Positions 17,009 through 25,892 of a stretch of 64,000 nucleotides of DNA are shown here, piece after piece. Position 1 is the first letter of the stretch, and every line of letters starts with the position of its first letter. This DNA comes from Ponticoccus alexandrii (GTDB lineage Bacteria > Pseudomonadota > Alphaproteobacteria > Rhodobacterales > Rhodobacteraceae). The notes under the pieces were generated by a model. That model saw nothing but the letters and a program-made list of their open reading frames with translations. It did not search any database and had not been told where the DNA came from. The stretch is from the NCBI RefSeq assembly GCF_016806125.1, contig NZ_CP047166.1:620001-684000 (forward strand), written 5' to 3'. A program made the translations under genes and the position numbers.

Positions 17009-18916
17009 TCATTGCAGCACCATCCGGGGGGCGGCGGCCTGCAGCGCGCGGGACAGGGCCGTCGGCCCGAAGGGTTTCGCCAGCACCGGGGCCAGGGCGG
17101 CGGCGCGGCGGTGCAGCGGGTGCCCGGCGGGCAGCGAGGTCATCAGCACCACCGGCAGCCCGGGCAGCAGCCCGACAAGATCGGTGCCGGGCTGCTCGCC
17201 CTCCAGATCGACGTCCGACAGCACCAGCGCCACATCCGGCAGGCCCTCGGCCAGCGCCCGCGCCTCGGCGACAGAGGCCGCCTCGACCACCGCATGGCCC
17301 ATGGCGGTCAGCATCTCGCGCACCGGTTCGCGCAGGTCGGGGCTGTCCTCGACCAGCAGCACGAGGCCGGAGGCGGGCAGGACGCCGCCCCGCCGCAAGG
17401 GCAGGCGCAGGGTGACGCGGGCCCCGGTGCCGGGGTTTTCCAGCCGCACCGACCCGCCCGCGAGTTTCGTCATGTCGTAGACCATGGCCAGCCCCAGCCC
17501 GGTGCCCGCATCGCCCTTGGTGGTGAAGAAGGGCGCCAGCCCCTCGGTCAGGGCGCGGGGCGAAAAGCCCGGCCCGGTGTCGGAGACGGTCAGCTCCAGC
17601 CACGTCTCCTGTATCTCGCGGGCGGCGATGCAGATGATCCCGGCGGGGGCCACGGCGTCGCGCGCGTTCAGGACGAGGTTCAGCAGTGCGTCCTGCATCT
17701 GCCCGGGGTCGAGCATGAGCAGGCCTGTGGTGTGGTCCTCGATCTCTAGCGCGATGCCCGCAGGCAGCACCGGGGCCGCCAGCGTGTGCAGGTCGTCCAG
17801 CAGGCCGCTCAGCCGCAGCGCGCGCGGCTGCCAGCGGCGCTGGTCGGTGATATCGGCGATCCTGCCCAGAAGATCGCCGCCCCGGCGCGCGGCCTGAAGC
17901 GTGGCGGCGATCAGGCGCTGCGCCTCGGGGTCGTCGGTCAGCCGCGCCAGCTTGGACTGCATCCCGAGGATGATCGTCAGCAGGTTGGAAAAGTCATGTG
18001 CCATGCCGGATGTCAGCTGCGCCGCCATCTCGCGCCGCCGCGTCTGTTGCAGGGCGGCGCGGGTCTGGGTTTCCTCGGTGACGTCCTGGCTGAGGATATA
18101 GGCCCCCGGTTCCAGCGGATCGGGGGTAAAGCTGGCGCGGATGCGCCGGGACGAGGTCTCGTCGGTGAACTCGAAGGTGCTGGCGCGGCCGTCCAGCGCG
18201 GCCTCCAGATGCGGGCGCACCCGGTCGTAGGCCTGCGTGCCCAGCGTATCGGCGATGTGCAGCCCGAGGATCGAGGAAGGCCGCCCCGGCATGACGTCGG
18301 GCAGGCGGTTGTTCGAGAAGGTATAGCGCCGGTCGGCCCCGACGCGGGCGATGTGGGCGGGCACCATCTCTGCGGTGGTGCGGGTGCGGGCCTCGATCTC
18401 GACCAGCTCGCGGCGCGCCTCTTCAAGCGCGGCATTGGCCGAGGCAAGGCGGCGATTGGTGGCGGCCAGTTCCTCGGAACGGGTCAGGACCTCTTCGGAC
18501 AGCAGCTCTGATCGGGTGCGCAAAAGCTGTTCCTGCGCGCGGACATCGGTGATGTCGGTATAGACCGTGACCCAGCCGCCCTGCGCCAGCGGCGCGCCCT
18601 CGACGCTGATCGTCCGGCCATTGGCGCGGGTGCGTTCCATGTAATGCGGCTCGAAGGCGCGGGCGGTGGTGACGCGGTCGCGGATGGCGGCCTCTATGTC
18701 CCCGATCGGGCCGTATTCGCCACGGGTGACGAGATGGCGGATGGTCTCTTCGAAGGTGGCGCCGGGGCGGGTGAGATGCTCCGGCAGGTCGAACATCTCG
18801 GCAAAGCGGGCGTTGCAGACGGCGAGGTTCAGGTCGCTGTCGTAGATCGTCAGCGCCTGCTGGATCAGGTTCAGCCCGGCCTGCGTGAGGGATGCGCGCG
18901 ATGACATGGGGGGCAC
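17009..18916 (-). CDS. Hybrid PAS-domain sensor histidine kinase with C-terminal receiver
   Basis: 635 residues with no transmembrane helix, so a cytosolic sensor. A first PAS domain (PAS_7-like, about 12-125) is followed by a coiled coil (about 130-180) and a second PAS (about 185-285). The dimerisation/phosphoacceptor box has His307 in SGMAHDFSNLLTIILG. The ATPase domain has NLVLNARDAV, VSDTGPGFS and GTGLGLAMVYDM. A receiver domain (about 515-632) carries Asp in VLSDVDLEG and a Lys in VLAKPFG. Start is MPPMSSRAS or the Met three residues later. It probably relays to the OmpR-type regulator downstream. The ligand is unknown. Confidence 0.88.
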   Translation of the reverse strand: MPPMSSRASLTQAGLNLIQQALTIYDSDLNLAVCNARFAEMFDLPEHLTRPGATFEETIRHLVTRGEYGPIGDIEAAIRDRVTTARAFEPHYMERTRANGRTISVEGAPLAQGGWVTVYTDITDVRAQEQLLRTRSELLSEEVLTRSEELAATNRRLASANAALEEARRELVEIEARTRTTAEMVPAHIARVGADRRYTFSNNRLPDVMPGRPSSILGLHIADTLGTQAYDRVRPHLEAALDGRASTFEFTDETSSRRIRASFTPDPLEPGAYILSQDVTEETQTRAALQQTRRREMAAQLTSGMAHDFSNLLTIILGMQSKLARLTDDPEAQRLIAATLQAARRGGDLLGRIADITDQRRWQPRALRLSGLLDDLHTLAAPVLPAGIALEIEDHTTGLLMLDPGQMQDALLNLVLNARDAVAPAGIICIAAREIQETWLELTVSDTGPGFSPRALTEGLAPFFTTKGDAGTGLGLAMVYDMTKLAGGSVRLENPGTGARVTLRLPLRRGGVLPASGLVLLVEDSPDLREPVREMLTAMGHAVVEAASVAEARALAEGLPDVALVLSDVDLEGEQPGTDLVGLLPGLPVVLMTSLPAGHPLHRRAAALAPVLAKPFGPTALSRALQAAAPRMVLQ

Positions 18917-19184
18917 GGTAGCTTCGGTAGCGGTGCTGCGCCAGAGGCTTGCCGGGCGCGGCAGCCGTTGGGAGTTCGGGGTGCAGAAGGGCGTTTCGGA
19001 GGCACGACGCCCAATGACTGCCCCGAGCCGACAGCGTCAGGCTTCACCGGCGGATATCGGATTGACCCTCAGATCGTCGCGCCCGTCCCCATTATGTCGC
19101 GTGTTTCAAGCATCGCATGTCCGAGACGAGACGAGGTTCGAAACTACGTTGCCACCCACACAGGTTGAAGCCGTCCCAGTGATG
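18917..19184. other. Gap between fasciclin and kinase genes, no gene seen
   Basis: Contains several short open frames on the plus strand without a recognisable family or ribosome binding site. A TTGACC hexamer near 19062 and the plus-oriented hairpin with T-run at 19185 leave room for an unannotated small RNA, but no matching -10 element is convincing. Confidence 0.35.
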
Positions 19185-19216
19185 AGGCCTCGTCGGAAAT
19201 GAGACGAGGCCTTTCT
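19185..19216. terminator. Hairpin terminator beyond the fasciclin gene
   Basis: AGGCCTCGTC and GACGAGGCCT form a perfect 10-bp stem with an 8-base loop. A short T-run (TTTCT region) follows on the plus strand, while on the minus strand the stem lies 27 bases after the fasciclin stop codon. It may serve both directions. Confidence 0.6.
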
Positions 19217-19238
19217 AGTGGTATGCGCCTCAGTGTCC

Positions 19239-20873
19239 TTAGCGCGGCAGAAGAACGCCCTCGACCACGTGGATGACGCCGTTGGACTGCATCACGTCAG
19301 CGGTGGTCACGCGCCACGCGTTCCCGTTCTCGTCGAAGATATAGGCATTGCCCCCGCGGGTCCGCTGGACGGACAGCGCATCGCCGGACACGGTGTCGAA
19401 GTTGTTGAACTGGTCCCCGGACAGGCCCTTGGTGAGATCTGCGACGGTCAGGCGACCGGGAATGACATGTGCGGTCAGGATCTTGGTCAGTTGATCCTTG
19501 TTCTCGTCCATCATGACCGTCTCGACCGTGCCATCGGGTAGGGCGGCAAAGGCGTCGTCGGTCGGCGCAAACACGGTGAAGGGGCCTTCACCCGAGAGGG
19601 TTTCCACCAGACCCGCCTGCTTGACCGCTGCCACGAGGGTGGTGTGGATCGGCGAATTCACGGCATTCTCGACGATGGTCTTGTTGGCGAACATGGCGGC
19701 GCCGCCCACAGTCGGATTGCCGTCGCCGCTTGCCATCGGCTCCGCAGGCGCGGCGTCGTCGGCCATGGCTTCTTCGGCTGCTGGCAGCATGACGGTGTCG
19801 ATGACGTGGATCACACCGTTGGACTGGCGCACATCCGCGATCGTTACCGTGGCCACGTTGCCCTGCTCGTCGGTCAAGGTGATGTTGTCACCGTCCATCT
19901 TGGCCGCGAGGGTGCAGCCGCCGACCGTCGGGACCGGGTGGTTGCCGTTGTCATCCGCGATCATGCCCATGATTGCATCGGACATCGCACTGGCTGCCAC
20001 CACATGGCAGGTCAGGACCTTGGACAGCTGGTCCTTGTTCTCCGGCATCAGAAGCGTTTCGACGGTCCCGTCGGGCAGCTTTTCGAAGGCATCGTTGGTC
20101 GGGGCGAAGACGGTGAACGGGCCTTCGCCCGAAAGGGTCTCGACGAGACCGGCGGCCTGGACGGCCGCGACCAGAGTGGTGTGATCCGCGGAATTCACCG
20201 CGTTCTCGACGATGGTCTTGTCGGCGAACATGGCCCCGCCGCCCACCATGGGATTGCCGTCGCCGCTTGCCATCGGTGCTTCGGGCGCGGCGTCGTCGGC
20301 CATGGCCTCTTCGGCGGCAGGCAGCATGACGGTGTCGATGACATGGATGACCCCGTTCGACTGGCGCACGTCGGCGATCGTCACCGTGGCCACGTTGCCC
20401 TGCTCGTCGGTCAAGGTGATGTTGTCTCCGTCCATCTTGGCGGCAAGGGTGCACCCGCCGACCGTCGGGACCGGGTGGTTGCCGTTGTCATCCGCGATCA
20501 TGCCCATGATTGCATCGGACATCGCACTGGCTGCCACCACATGGCAGGTCAGGACCTTGGACAGCTGGTCCTTGTTCTCCGGCATCAGAAGCGTTTCGAC
20601 GGTCCCGTCGGGCAGCTTTTCGAAGGCATCGTTGGTCGGGGCGAAGACGGTGAACGGGCCTTCGCCCGAAAGGGTCTCGACGAGACCGGCGGCCTGGACG
20701 GCCGCGACCAGAGTGGTGTGATCCGCGGAATTCACCGCGTTCTCGACGATGGTCTTGTCGGCGAACATGGCCGCGCCGCCCACCATGGGGTTCTCGTCAC
20801 TCTGGGCAAGCGCGATCCCGGGGGCCGACAGAATCGTTGCCGCAAGGAGAAGGGTCTTCACTGTACGTTTCAT
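19239..20873 (-). CDS. Secreted protein with three fasciclin (FAS1) domains
   Basis: 544 residues. A signal peptide (1-23, cleaved after ALA) precedes three FAS1 domains, adhesion-type modules found in surface and periplasmic proteins. Each begins MFA(D/N)KTIVENAVNS and contains GPFTVFAPT(N/D)DAF and NGVIHV(I/V). Domains 1 and 2 are essentially identical in protein sequence, each with two Cys (LTCHVVA; VGGCTLAA) that may form a disulfide; domain 3 has diverged and lacks both. Period is 179 residues. Acidic linkers (EEAMADDAAP) join them. Role, such as cell-surface adhesion, is inferred only. Confidence 0.9.
   Translation of the reverse strand: MKRTVKTLLLAATILSAPGIALAQSDENPMVGGAAMFADKTIVENAVNSADHTTLVAAVQAAGLVETLSGEGPFTVFAPTNDAFEKLPDGTVETLLMPENKDQLSKVLTCHVVAASAMSDAIMGMIADDNGNHPVPTVGGCTLAAKMDGDNITLTDEQGNVATVTIADVRQSNGVIHVIDTVMLPAAEEAMADDAAPEAPMASGDGNPMVGGGAMFADKTIVENAVNSADHTTLVAAVQAAGLVETLSGEGPFTVFAPTNDAFEKLPDGTVETLLMPENKDQLSKVLTCHVVAASAMSDAIMGMIADDNGNHPVPTVGGCTLAAKMDGDNITLTDEQGNVATVTIADVRQSNGVIHVIDTVMLPAAEEAMADDAAPAEPMASGDGNPTVGGAAMFANKTIVENAVNSPIHTTLVAAVKQAGLVETLSGEGPFTVFAPTDDAFAALPDGTVETVMMDENKDQLTKILTAHVIPGRLTVADLTKGLSGDQFNNFDTVSGDALSVQRTRGGNAYIFDENGNAWRVTTADVMQSNGVIHVVEGVLLPR
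19918..20235 (-). repeat. Near-perfect internal DNA duplication, copy 2 (FAS1 domain 2)
   Basis: These 318 bases match 20455-20772 without a difference by eye, at a spacing of 537 bases. The adjoining 19741-19917 versus 20278-20454 carry a dozen or more differences, nearly all silent. Confidence 0.85.
20455..20772 (-). repeat. Near-perfect internal DNA duplication, copy 1 (FAS1 domain 1)
   Basis: Partner of 19918-20235; encodes the N-terminal part of the first fasciclin domain. Identity runs on with one mismatch for about 15 further bases and stops in the inter-domain linker. Confidence 0.85.
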
Positions 20874-21277
20874 CGTTCACTCCATCTGTTGGGGCGCCCA
20901 TCACAGGGTGCGCGTGATAGGAGACACGGGGGCGGCACCATCTTAGTTTCAAATTGATGGCGGTGCGGTTGTTCGAGGTCGATAGAATGATTGAACCGCT
21001 CGATGCTGCACGGGTCCGTGCCATCCCTTTGCTCCACAGAGGCGCGCGATCCGTCAGAAGTACAGAGCCGGACGGCCTCTGCGCGTTCGGGTTTCAAAGG
21101 TCGCGGCTTGGCCGGGTGAGCCCTGTTACAATTCGTAAGAATTGGGAAAACATCAGGAAAAAGTTGACCGCAAGCCTGAGCGGGTCCCACACTGGGTACA
21201 GAATCGTCCGCCATGGAGAAGGGCCCGGCCAACGGGTTCGGCGGAGGCCGGAAAGACCGGCGCAGGGAGGAAACGGA
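20874..21277. other. Divergent intergenic region: fasciclin gene / liv-ligase operon
   Basis: About 404 bases between divergent starts; it must hold both promoters. It is less G+C-rich near 20940-21000 and 21120-21175 than the flanks, and includes TTCAAATTGATGG and TTCGTAAGAATTGG. GATGGAGTGA lies before the fasciclin ATG. No clear -35/-10 pair with correct spacing could be chosen. Confidence 0.45.
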
Positions 21278-23251
21278 TTGGCTCACATGGTTGAGGGCGC
21301 GGCTGGTCTGCGCTCCATTCCCGACTTGCTCAAGCGCAACGTCGCCGAGTTCGGCGGTGCCCCGGCGTACCGCGAGAAGGAATACGGGATCTGGCAAAGC
21401 TGGACCTGGTCCGAGACCTCGGACGAGATCGAGGCGCTGGCTCTCGGCCTGCTGAACCTCGGCGTGAACGAGGGCGACTTCATCGCCATCATCGGGCGCA
21501 ACCGGCCCTATCTCTACTGGTCCATGGTCGCGGCGCAGATGGTCGGTGCGGTGCCCGTGCCGCTCTATCAGGACGCGGTGGCCGAAGAGATGGAATATGT
21601 CCTCGGCCATTGCGGCGCGCGCTTCGTCATCGCCGCCGATCAGGAGCAGGTCGACAAGGTCATCGAGATCCAGGACGACCTGCACCAGTTCGAACACATG
21701 ATCTACGTCGACCCCCGGGGCCTGCGGAAATACGACCACGCCGCCCTGCACCAGTTCGACCATGTGCAGTCGCAGGGCCGGGCCGCCCGCGACGAGTACC
21801 TGCCGGAACTGGACCGGCGGCGCGGGGGCCTTGGCTACGACGACACCTGCGTAATGCTCTACACCTCGGGCACCACCGGCAAGCCCAAGGGCGTCGTGCT
21901 GTCCAACCGCAACATCGTCGAGGCCGCCAAGTCCTCTGCCGAGTTCGACCACCTCAAGCGCACCGACGAGGTGCTGGCCTATCTGCCCATGGCATGGGTC
22001 GGGGACTTCATCTTTTCCATCGGGCAGGCCTACTGGAAGGGCTTCTGTGTCAACTGCCCCGAAAGCGCCGACACGCTGATGACCGACCTGCGCGAGATCG
22101 CGCCGTCCTATTACTTTGCGCCGCCCCGGATCTTCGAGACGCAGCTGACGCAGATCATGATCCGGATGGAGGATGCCTCGCCGCTGAAACAGCGCATGTT
22201 CAAACACTTCATGGCCCACGCCCGCAAGGTCGGGCCGCGCATCCTCGACGGCAAGCCGGTCAGCGCCATGGACCGGCTGAAGTACCGGCTGGGCGAGTTC
22301 CTCGTCTACGGGCCGCTCAAGAACGCCATGGGCTTCAGCCGGGTGCGCGTGGGCTATACCGCCGGAGAGGCCATCGGGCCGGAGATCTTCGACTTCTACC
22401 GCTCGCTCGGGATCAACCTGAAGCAGCTTTACGGGCAGACAGAGGCCAGCGTCTTCATCACCGTGCAGCCGGACGGCGAGGTGCGCTCGGACACCGTGGG
22501 CGTGCCCGCGCCGGGGGTCGAGATCCGCATCGGCGACAGCGGAGAGGTCTACTACCGCTCGCCCGGCACCTTCGTGGAATACTACAAGAACCCCGAGAGC
22601 ACGGCGGACACCAAGGACCCGGAGGGCTGGGTGGCAACCGGGGACGCGGGCTTCATCGAGGAAGACTCCGGCCATCTGCGGATCATTGACCGCGCCAAGG
22701 ACGTGGGCAAGATGGCGGACGGGGCGCTGTTTGCGCCGAAATATGTCGAGAACAAGCTGAAGTTCTACCCCAACATCCTTGAGGCTGTGGTCTTTGGCGC
22801 GGGCCGCGACCGCTGCTGTGCCTTCCTAAACATCGACCTTTCGGCGGTGGGCAACTGGGCCGAGCGCAACAACATCGCCTATGCCTCCTATCAGGAACTG
22901 GCGCAGCACCCGCAGGTGCTGGAGACGCTTCAGGCCCATGTGGAAGAGGTCAACGAAAGCATCGCGCAGGACGAGATGCTGTCCGGCTGTCAGCTGCATC
23001 GCTTCCTCGTGCTGCACAAGGAACTGGACGCCGACGATGGAGAGCTGACACGCACCCGCAAGGTCCGCCGCAAGGTGATCGGCGAGAAGTTCGAGGACTT
23101 GGTGACGGCTTTGTACGACGGATCGGAGTCTGTCTACACCGAGACCGAAGTGACTTACGAGGACGGCCGCAAGGGCAAGATCAAGGCGACGCTGGTGGTG
23201 CGGAACGCCAAGACCTGGCCGGTGGCGCAGGCCAAGGTGGCGGCGGAATGA
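21278..23251 (+). CDS. Long-chain acyl-CoA ligase (AMP-forming), first gene of liv-like operon
   Basis: 657 residues, ANL superfamily. It activates a carboxylic acid with ATP and couples it to CoA. Motifs: VMLYTSGTTGKPKGVVLSN (192-210), YGQTEAS, and the hinge region DSGHLRIIDRAKDVGK; the C-terminal LTRTRKVRRKVIGEK is typical of long-chain ligases of the FadD15/ACSL type. A TTG start is chosen because GGGAGG ends seven bases before it; ATG three codons later would be 16 bases away. It heads an operon of branched-chain-type ABC importer genes, although a 424-base gap follows. The acid could be fatty or aromatic. Confidence 0.87.
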   Translation: MAHMVEGAAGLRSIPDLLKRNVAEFGGAPAYREKEYGIWQSWTWSETSDEIEALALGLLNLGVNEGDFIAIIGRNRPYLYWSMVAAQMVGAVPVPLYQDAVAEEMEYVLGHCGARFVIAADQEQVDKVIEIQDDLHQFEHMIYVDPRGLRKYDHAALHQFDHVQSQGRAARDEYLPELDRRRGGLGYDDTCVMLYTSGTTGKPKGVVLSNRNIVEAAKSSAEFDHLKRTDEVLAYLPMAWVGDFIFSIGQAYWKGFCVNCPESADTLMTDLREIAPSYYFAPPRIFETQLTQIMIRMEDASPLKQRMFKHFMAHARKVGPRILDGKPVSAMDRLKYRLGEFLVYGPLKNAMGFSRVRVGYTAGEAIGPEIFDFYRSLGINLKQLYGQTEASVFITVQPDGEVRSDTVGVPAPGVEIRIGDSGEVYYRSPGTFVEYYKNPESTADTKDPEGWVATGDAGFIEEDSGHLRIIDRAKDVGKMADGALFAPKYVENKLKFYPNILEAVVFGAGRDRCCAFLNIDLSAVGNWAERNNIAYASYQELAQHPQVLETLQAHVEEVNESIAQDEMLSGCQLHRFLVLHKELDADDGELTRTRKVRRKVIGEKFEDLVTALYDGSESVYTETEVTYEDGRKGKIKATLVVRNAKTWPVAQAKVAAE

Positions 23252-23675
23252 TGGCCGGACGCTCCCGCTGCGCGGATCGCCCCGCCCACCATCCCACAGA
23301 CAGCGATTGTGTGCCGCCGACACGTTTGCAACCAAGGCCTTCCCAAGGTTCCGGATCAGCCATTGTAGACTGCTGCTACCAGTATCCTCAGGGTTGGCGG
23401 GGCATAGCGCGGATCAATACCGTTGACGTTGCAGACCTCCGAAAAGGCTGCGTTAGCCGTTCGGTCCGCGTTGCGTGCCAAGCGGATGACGCCTTCGAAA
23501 AAGAGCGGATAGTCCCTCGGATCAAGCATGCTCGAATCACCTCTGTTGTGTCGAGCCTTTCCAATAGGCATCATCAACGGTCTTTTGCGGCGAACCTTCG
23601 GGGCCTGCTGTTTGTAGTGGGTAAGAAACCGCACAACAAAGTGCTGGAGAGAGCTTCCGGCAGGGGAGCCTGCAT
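23252..23675. other. Lower-G+C patch between the acyl-CoA ligase and livG-like genes
   Basis: This 424-base gap is clearly less G+C-rich than the genes on either side. It contains one small minus-strand open frame with a good ribosome binding site (23356-23529) and otherwise nothing I can name. It may be inserted or decayed DNA in an otherwise compact operon. Confidence 0.5.
23356..23529 (-). CDS. Possible small protein, 57 residues, unknown
   Basis: Begins MLDPRDYPLFFEGVIRLARN and ends PTLRILVAAVYNG. The start is preceded by GAGGTGA seven bases upstream, a strong ribosome binding site, and the composition is protein-like rather than Arg/Pro-rich. It lies on the strand opposite the operon around it, in a lower-G+C patch. 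The frame is open 35 codons further up without another good start. No family is recognised; it could be a gene remnant. Confidence 0.42.
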   Translation of the reverse strand: MLDPRDYPLFFEGVIRLARNADRTANAAFSEVCNVNGIDPRYAPPTLRILVAAVYNG

Positions 23676-24491
23676 ATGAAAGACACCGAAGGCTACGTCA
23701 CCGCAGACGGGCGGCAGATCGGCGGCACGCTGATGGAGATGCGCAACATCACGCTGAAGTTCGGCGGGCTGGTGGCGATCCAGGATATCTCTTTCGACAT
23801 CCGCGAGGGCGAGATACGGGCGATCATCGGGCCGAACGGCGCGGGCAAGTCCTCGATGCTGAACATCATCAGCGGCTTCTACACGCCGACCGAGGGTGAG
23901 GTCTGGTACAAGGGTGCCAAGCGCCCGCCGATGAAGCCCTACGAGGTGGCGCGCATGGGTGTCGCGCGAACCTTCCAGAACATCGCGCTTTTCGAAGGGA
24001 TGACGGTGCTCGACAACGTGATGACCGGGCGGCTGACGCATATGAAGGCGGGGATCGCGGCGCAGGCGCTTTGGTGGGGCCGCGCGCGCGACGAAGAGAT
24101 GGCCAACCGGGCGCATGTCGAGCGGGTCATCGACTTTCTGGAGATCCAGCGCATCCGCAAGACGCCGGTGGGGCGTCTGCCCTACGGCCTGAAGAAGCGG
24201 GTGGAACTGGCGCGCGCGCTGGCCGCCGAGCCCTCGATCCTGCTGCTGGACGAGCCCATGGCGGGCATGAACGTCGAAGAGAAGGAGGACATGAGCCGCT
24301 TCATCCTCGACGTGAACGACGAGTTCGGCACGACCATCGCCCTGATCGAGCACGACATGGGCGTGGTCATGGACCTGTCCGATCGGGTGGTGGTTATGGA
24401 TTACGGCAAGAAGATCGGCGACGGGACGCCCGACGAGGTGCGGGGCAATCAGGACGTCATTGACGCCTATCTGGGGGTGCCGCATGATTGA
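23676..24491 (+). CDS. Branched-chain-amino-acid-type ABC transporter ATPase, LivG-like
   Basis: 271 residues, one ABC domain. Walker A is IGPNGAGKSS (51-60), the signature lies in LPYGLKKRVELARAL and Walker B is ILLLDEPMAGMN, followed by IALIEHDMGVVMDLSDRV. The Gly-Leu-Lys-Lys signature variant replaces the usual GQ(Q/R) pair; ATP binding should be intact. The C-terminal tail DVIDAYLGVPHD is the LivG type. It pairs with the LivF-like ATPase 4.5 kb downstream. In this context the cargo is probably the acid activated by the flanking CoA ligases, not necessarily an amino acid. Confidence 0.9.
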   Translation: MKDTEGYVTADGRQIGGTLMEMRNITLKFGGLVAIQDISFDIREGEIRAIIGPNGAGKSSMLNIISGFYTPTEGEVWYKGAKRPPMKPYEVARMGVARTFQNIALFEGMTVLDNVMTGRLTHMKAGIAAQALWWGRARDEEMANRAHVERVIDFLEIQRIRKTPVGRLPYGLKKRVELARALAAEPSILLLDEPMAGMNVEEKEDMSRFILDVNDEFGTTIALIEHDMGVVMDLSDRVVVMDYGKKIGDGTPDEVRGNQDVIDAYLGVPHD

Positions 24492-24547
24492 GGCGCGTCT
24501 TTTCGAACGCCATGCGGGCGGCTGCGTGGCAAGGGGCGCTGCCCCTC

Positions 24548-24595
24548 GGCCTTCGGCCTTAACCCCGGGATATTTTCGGACAGAAGAATATGAAG
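24548..24595 (+). repeat. Dispersed intergenic repeat, copy E
   Basis: Reads GGCCTTCGGCC (a small palindrome), then CCCCGGGATATTTTCGGACAG and AAGAATATGAAG, the same ATATTTT-GGACAGAAGAA core as the copy at 2296. It lies between the livG- and livH-like genes. Confidence 0.5.
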
Positions 24596-24620
24596 GCCGG
24601 GCGCTTTCGGGGAGAGGATC

Positions 24621-25574
24621 ATGCTGAAAGACATCTTCATCACGCCGTTTGCGGACATGATCGAGGCGCCGGATTTCTTCCTTCAGGTGCTATGGGAGGG
24701 GCTGGTCTCGGGTGTCCTCTACGCGTTGATCGCACTGGGCTTCGTGCTGATCTTCCGGTCGAGCCGGATCTTCAACTTCGCGCAGGGCATCATGGTGGTC
24801 TTTGCCGCGCTGACGCTGGTGGGGCTGCATGCCTATGGCATCCCGGCGTGGATCGCCGTGGCGCTGACGCTGGGGGTGATGTTCGTGCTTGCGGTGAGCA
24901 TCGAGCGGATCGTGCTCAGGCCGCTGGTCGGGCAGCCGGACATCATCCTTTTCATGGCGACCATCGGCATCACCCTGTTCCTGATCGGCGGTGGAGAGAT
25001 CATCTTCGGCGGCGAGAACAAGGTGATGATCACCGGAGAACTGGGCATTCCCACCGGCGACACGGTGCTGGAGCCTTGGGGCGGTCTGCTGATCCTGCAA
25101 CACCTCGATATCACCGTGGTCGTGGTCGCGGTGCTGCTGGTGGCGGCGTTGCTGGCCTTTCTGAACTACACCCAGATGGGGCGCGCGATCCGGGCCCTGG
25201 GCGACGATCACCAGGCGGCGCTGTCGGTCGGCATCTCGTTGCAGACGGTCTGGGTGCTGGTCTGGTTCATCGCGGGCATCATCGCGCTGGTCACCGGCAT
25301 CGCATGGGGTGCGCGGGCCGGGGTGTCCTTCGCGCTGGAGGTGATCGCCTTCAAGGCGCTGCCGGTGCTGATGCTGGGCGGGCTCGAGTCGATCACGGGC
25401 GCGATCATCGGCGGGCTGATGATCGGCGTGCTGGAAAAGCTGTTCGAGATCTACTGGGGGCAGCCGCTGCTGGGTGGCAATACCGAGACCTGGTTTGCCT
25501 TCGTGCTGGCGCTGATCGTGCTGCTGTTCCGCCCGCAGGGACTGTTCGGCGAACGGATCATCGAGCGTGTGTAG
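24621..25574 (+). CDS. Branched-chain-type ABC transporter permease, LivH-like
   Basis: 317 residues, multi-spanning inner-membrane permease. LVSGVLYALIALGFVLIFRSS (about 29-49) and FNFAQGIMVVFAA (about 53-65) are the LivH signature, and AIRALGDDHQAALSVGIS is the ATPase-coupling loop. The C-terminus FRPQGLFGERIIERV is also typical. GAGAGGA lies a few bases before the ATG. It forms the channel with the LivM-like permease encoded after two small genes. Confidence 0.91.
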   Translation: MLKDIFITPFADMIEAPDFFLQVLWEGLVSGVLYALIALGFVLIFRSSRIFNFAQGIMVVFAALTLVGLHAYGIPAWIAVALTLGVMFVLAVSIERIVLRPLVGQPDIILFMATIGITLFLIGGGEIIFGGENKVMITGELGIPTGDTVLEPWGGLLILQHLDITVVVVAVLLVAALLAFLNYTQMGRAIRALGDDHQAALSVGISLQTVWVLVWFIAGIIALVTGIAWGARAGVSFALEVIAFKALPVLMLGGLESITGAIIGGLMIGVLEKLFEIYWGQPLLGGNTETWFAFVLALIVLLFRPQGLFGERIIERV

Positions 25575-25637
25575 GATGGGTGTCCAACCCGTTTTCGGAC
25601 TGGAGGCGGCGAAGCCCGCCCGACGGAGTGACAAGAC

Positions 25638-25892
25638 GTGGCAAAGCTGATCTCAATCCTCAACGTGGTGGCCTGGGCCGGGTTCTGGGCCTTCGGCTAC
25701 CTCGCCTTGACGACATCGCCGGAAGACGGCTCGCGGATGGTTGGCGCGCTGCTTCTGGCGGCAGTGGGCGGGGCCGCGGGACTGTGGGCCTATTTCTGGA
25801 TCGTGCGGCATTCGGAGCGGTCGGGCTATGCGCGGCCCTCGGGCAGCCGGGCGCGGTTCGAGGTCGATGCGGGGCTGGAGCAGGCACAATGA
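25638..25892 (+). CDS. Small two-helix membrane protein inside the liv-like operon
   Basis: 84 residues from a GTG start with GGAG about nine bases upstream. Two transmembrane segments (about 8-25 and 34-56, the second ending FWIVRHSER) are followed by a polar tail. The stop overlaps the next start as ATGA, so the two small genes are translationally coupled. No family recognised. Position between LivH- and LivM-like permeases suggests an accessory of the importer. Confidence 0.62.
   Translation: MAKLISILNVVAWAGFWAFGYLALTTSPEDGSRMVGALLLAAVGGAAGLWAYFWIVRHSERSGYARPSGSRARFEVDAGLEQAQ

Noticed and set aside
18917-19216. A small RNA gene ending at the 19185 hairpin
   Set aside because: A TTGACC element and a hairpin with T-run are present, but no -10 element at proper spacing could be found.
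19644-20957. Repetitive plus-strand frame across the fasciclin gene
   Set aside because: Its repeats are the antisense image of the FAS1 duplication; the minus-strand product has the signal peptide and fasciclin motifs.
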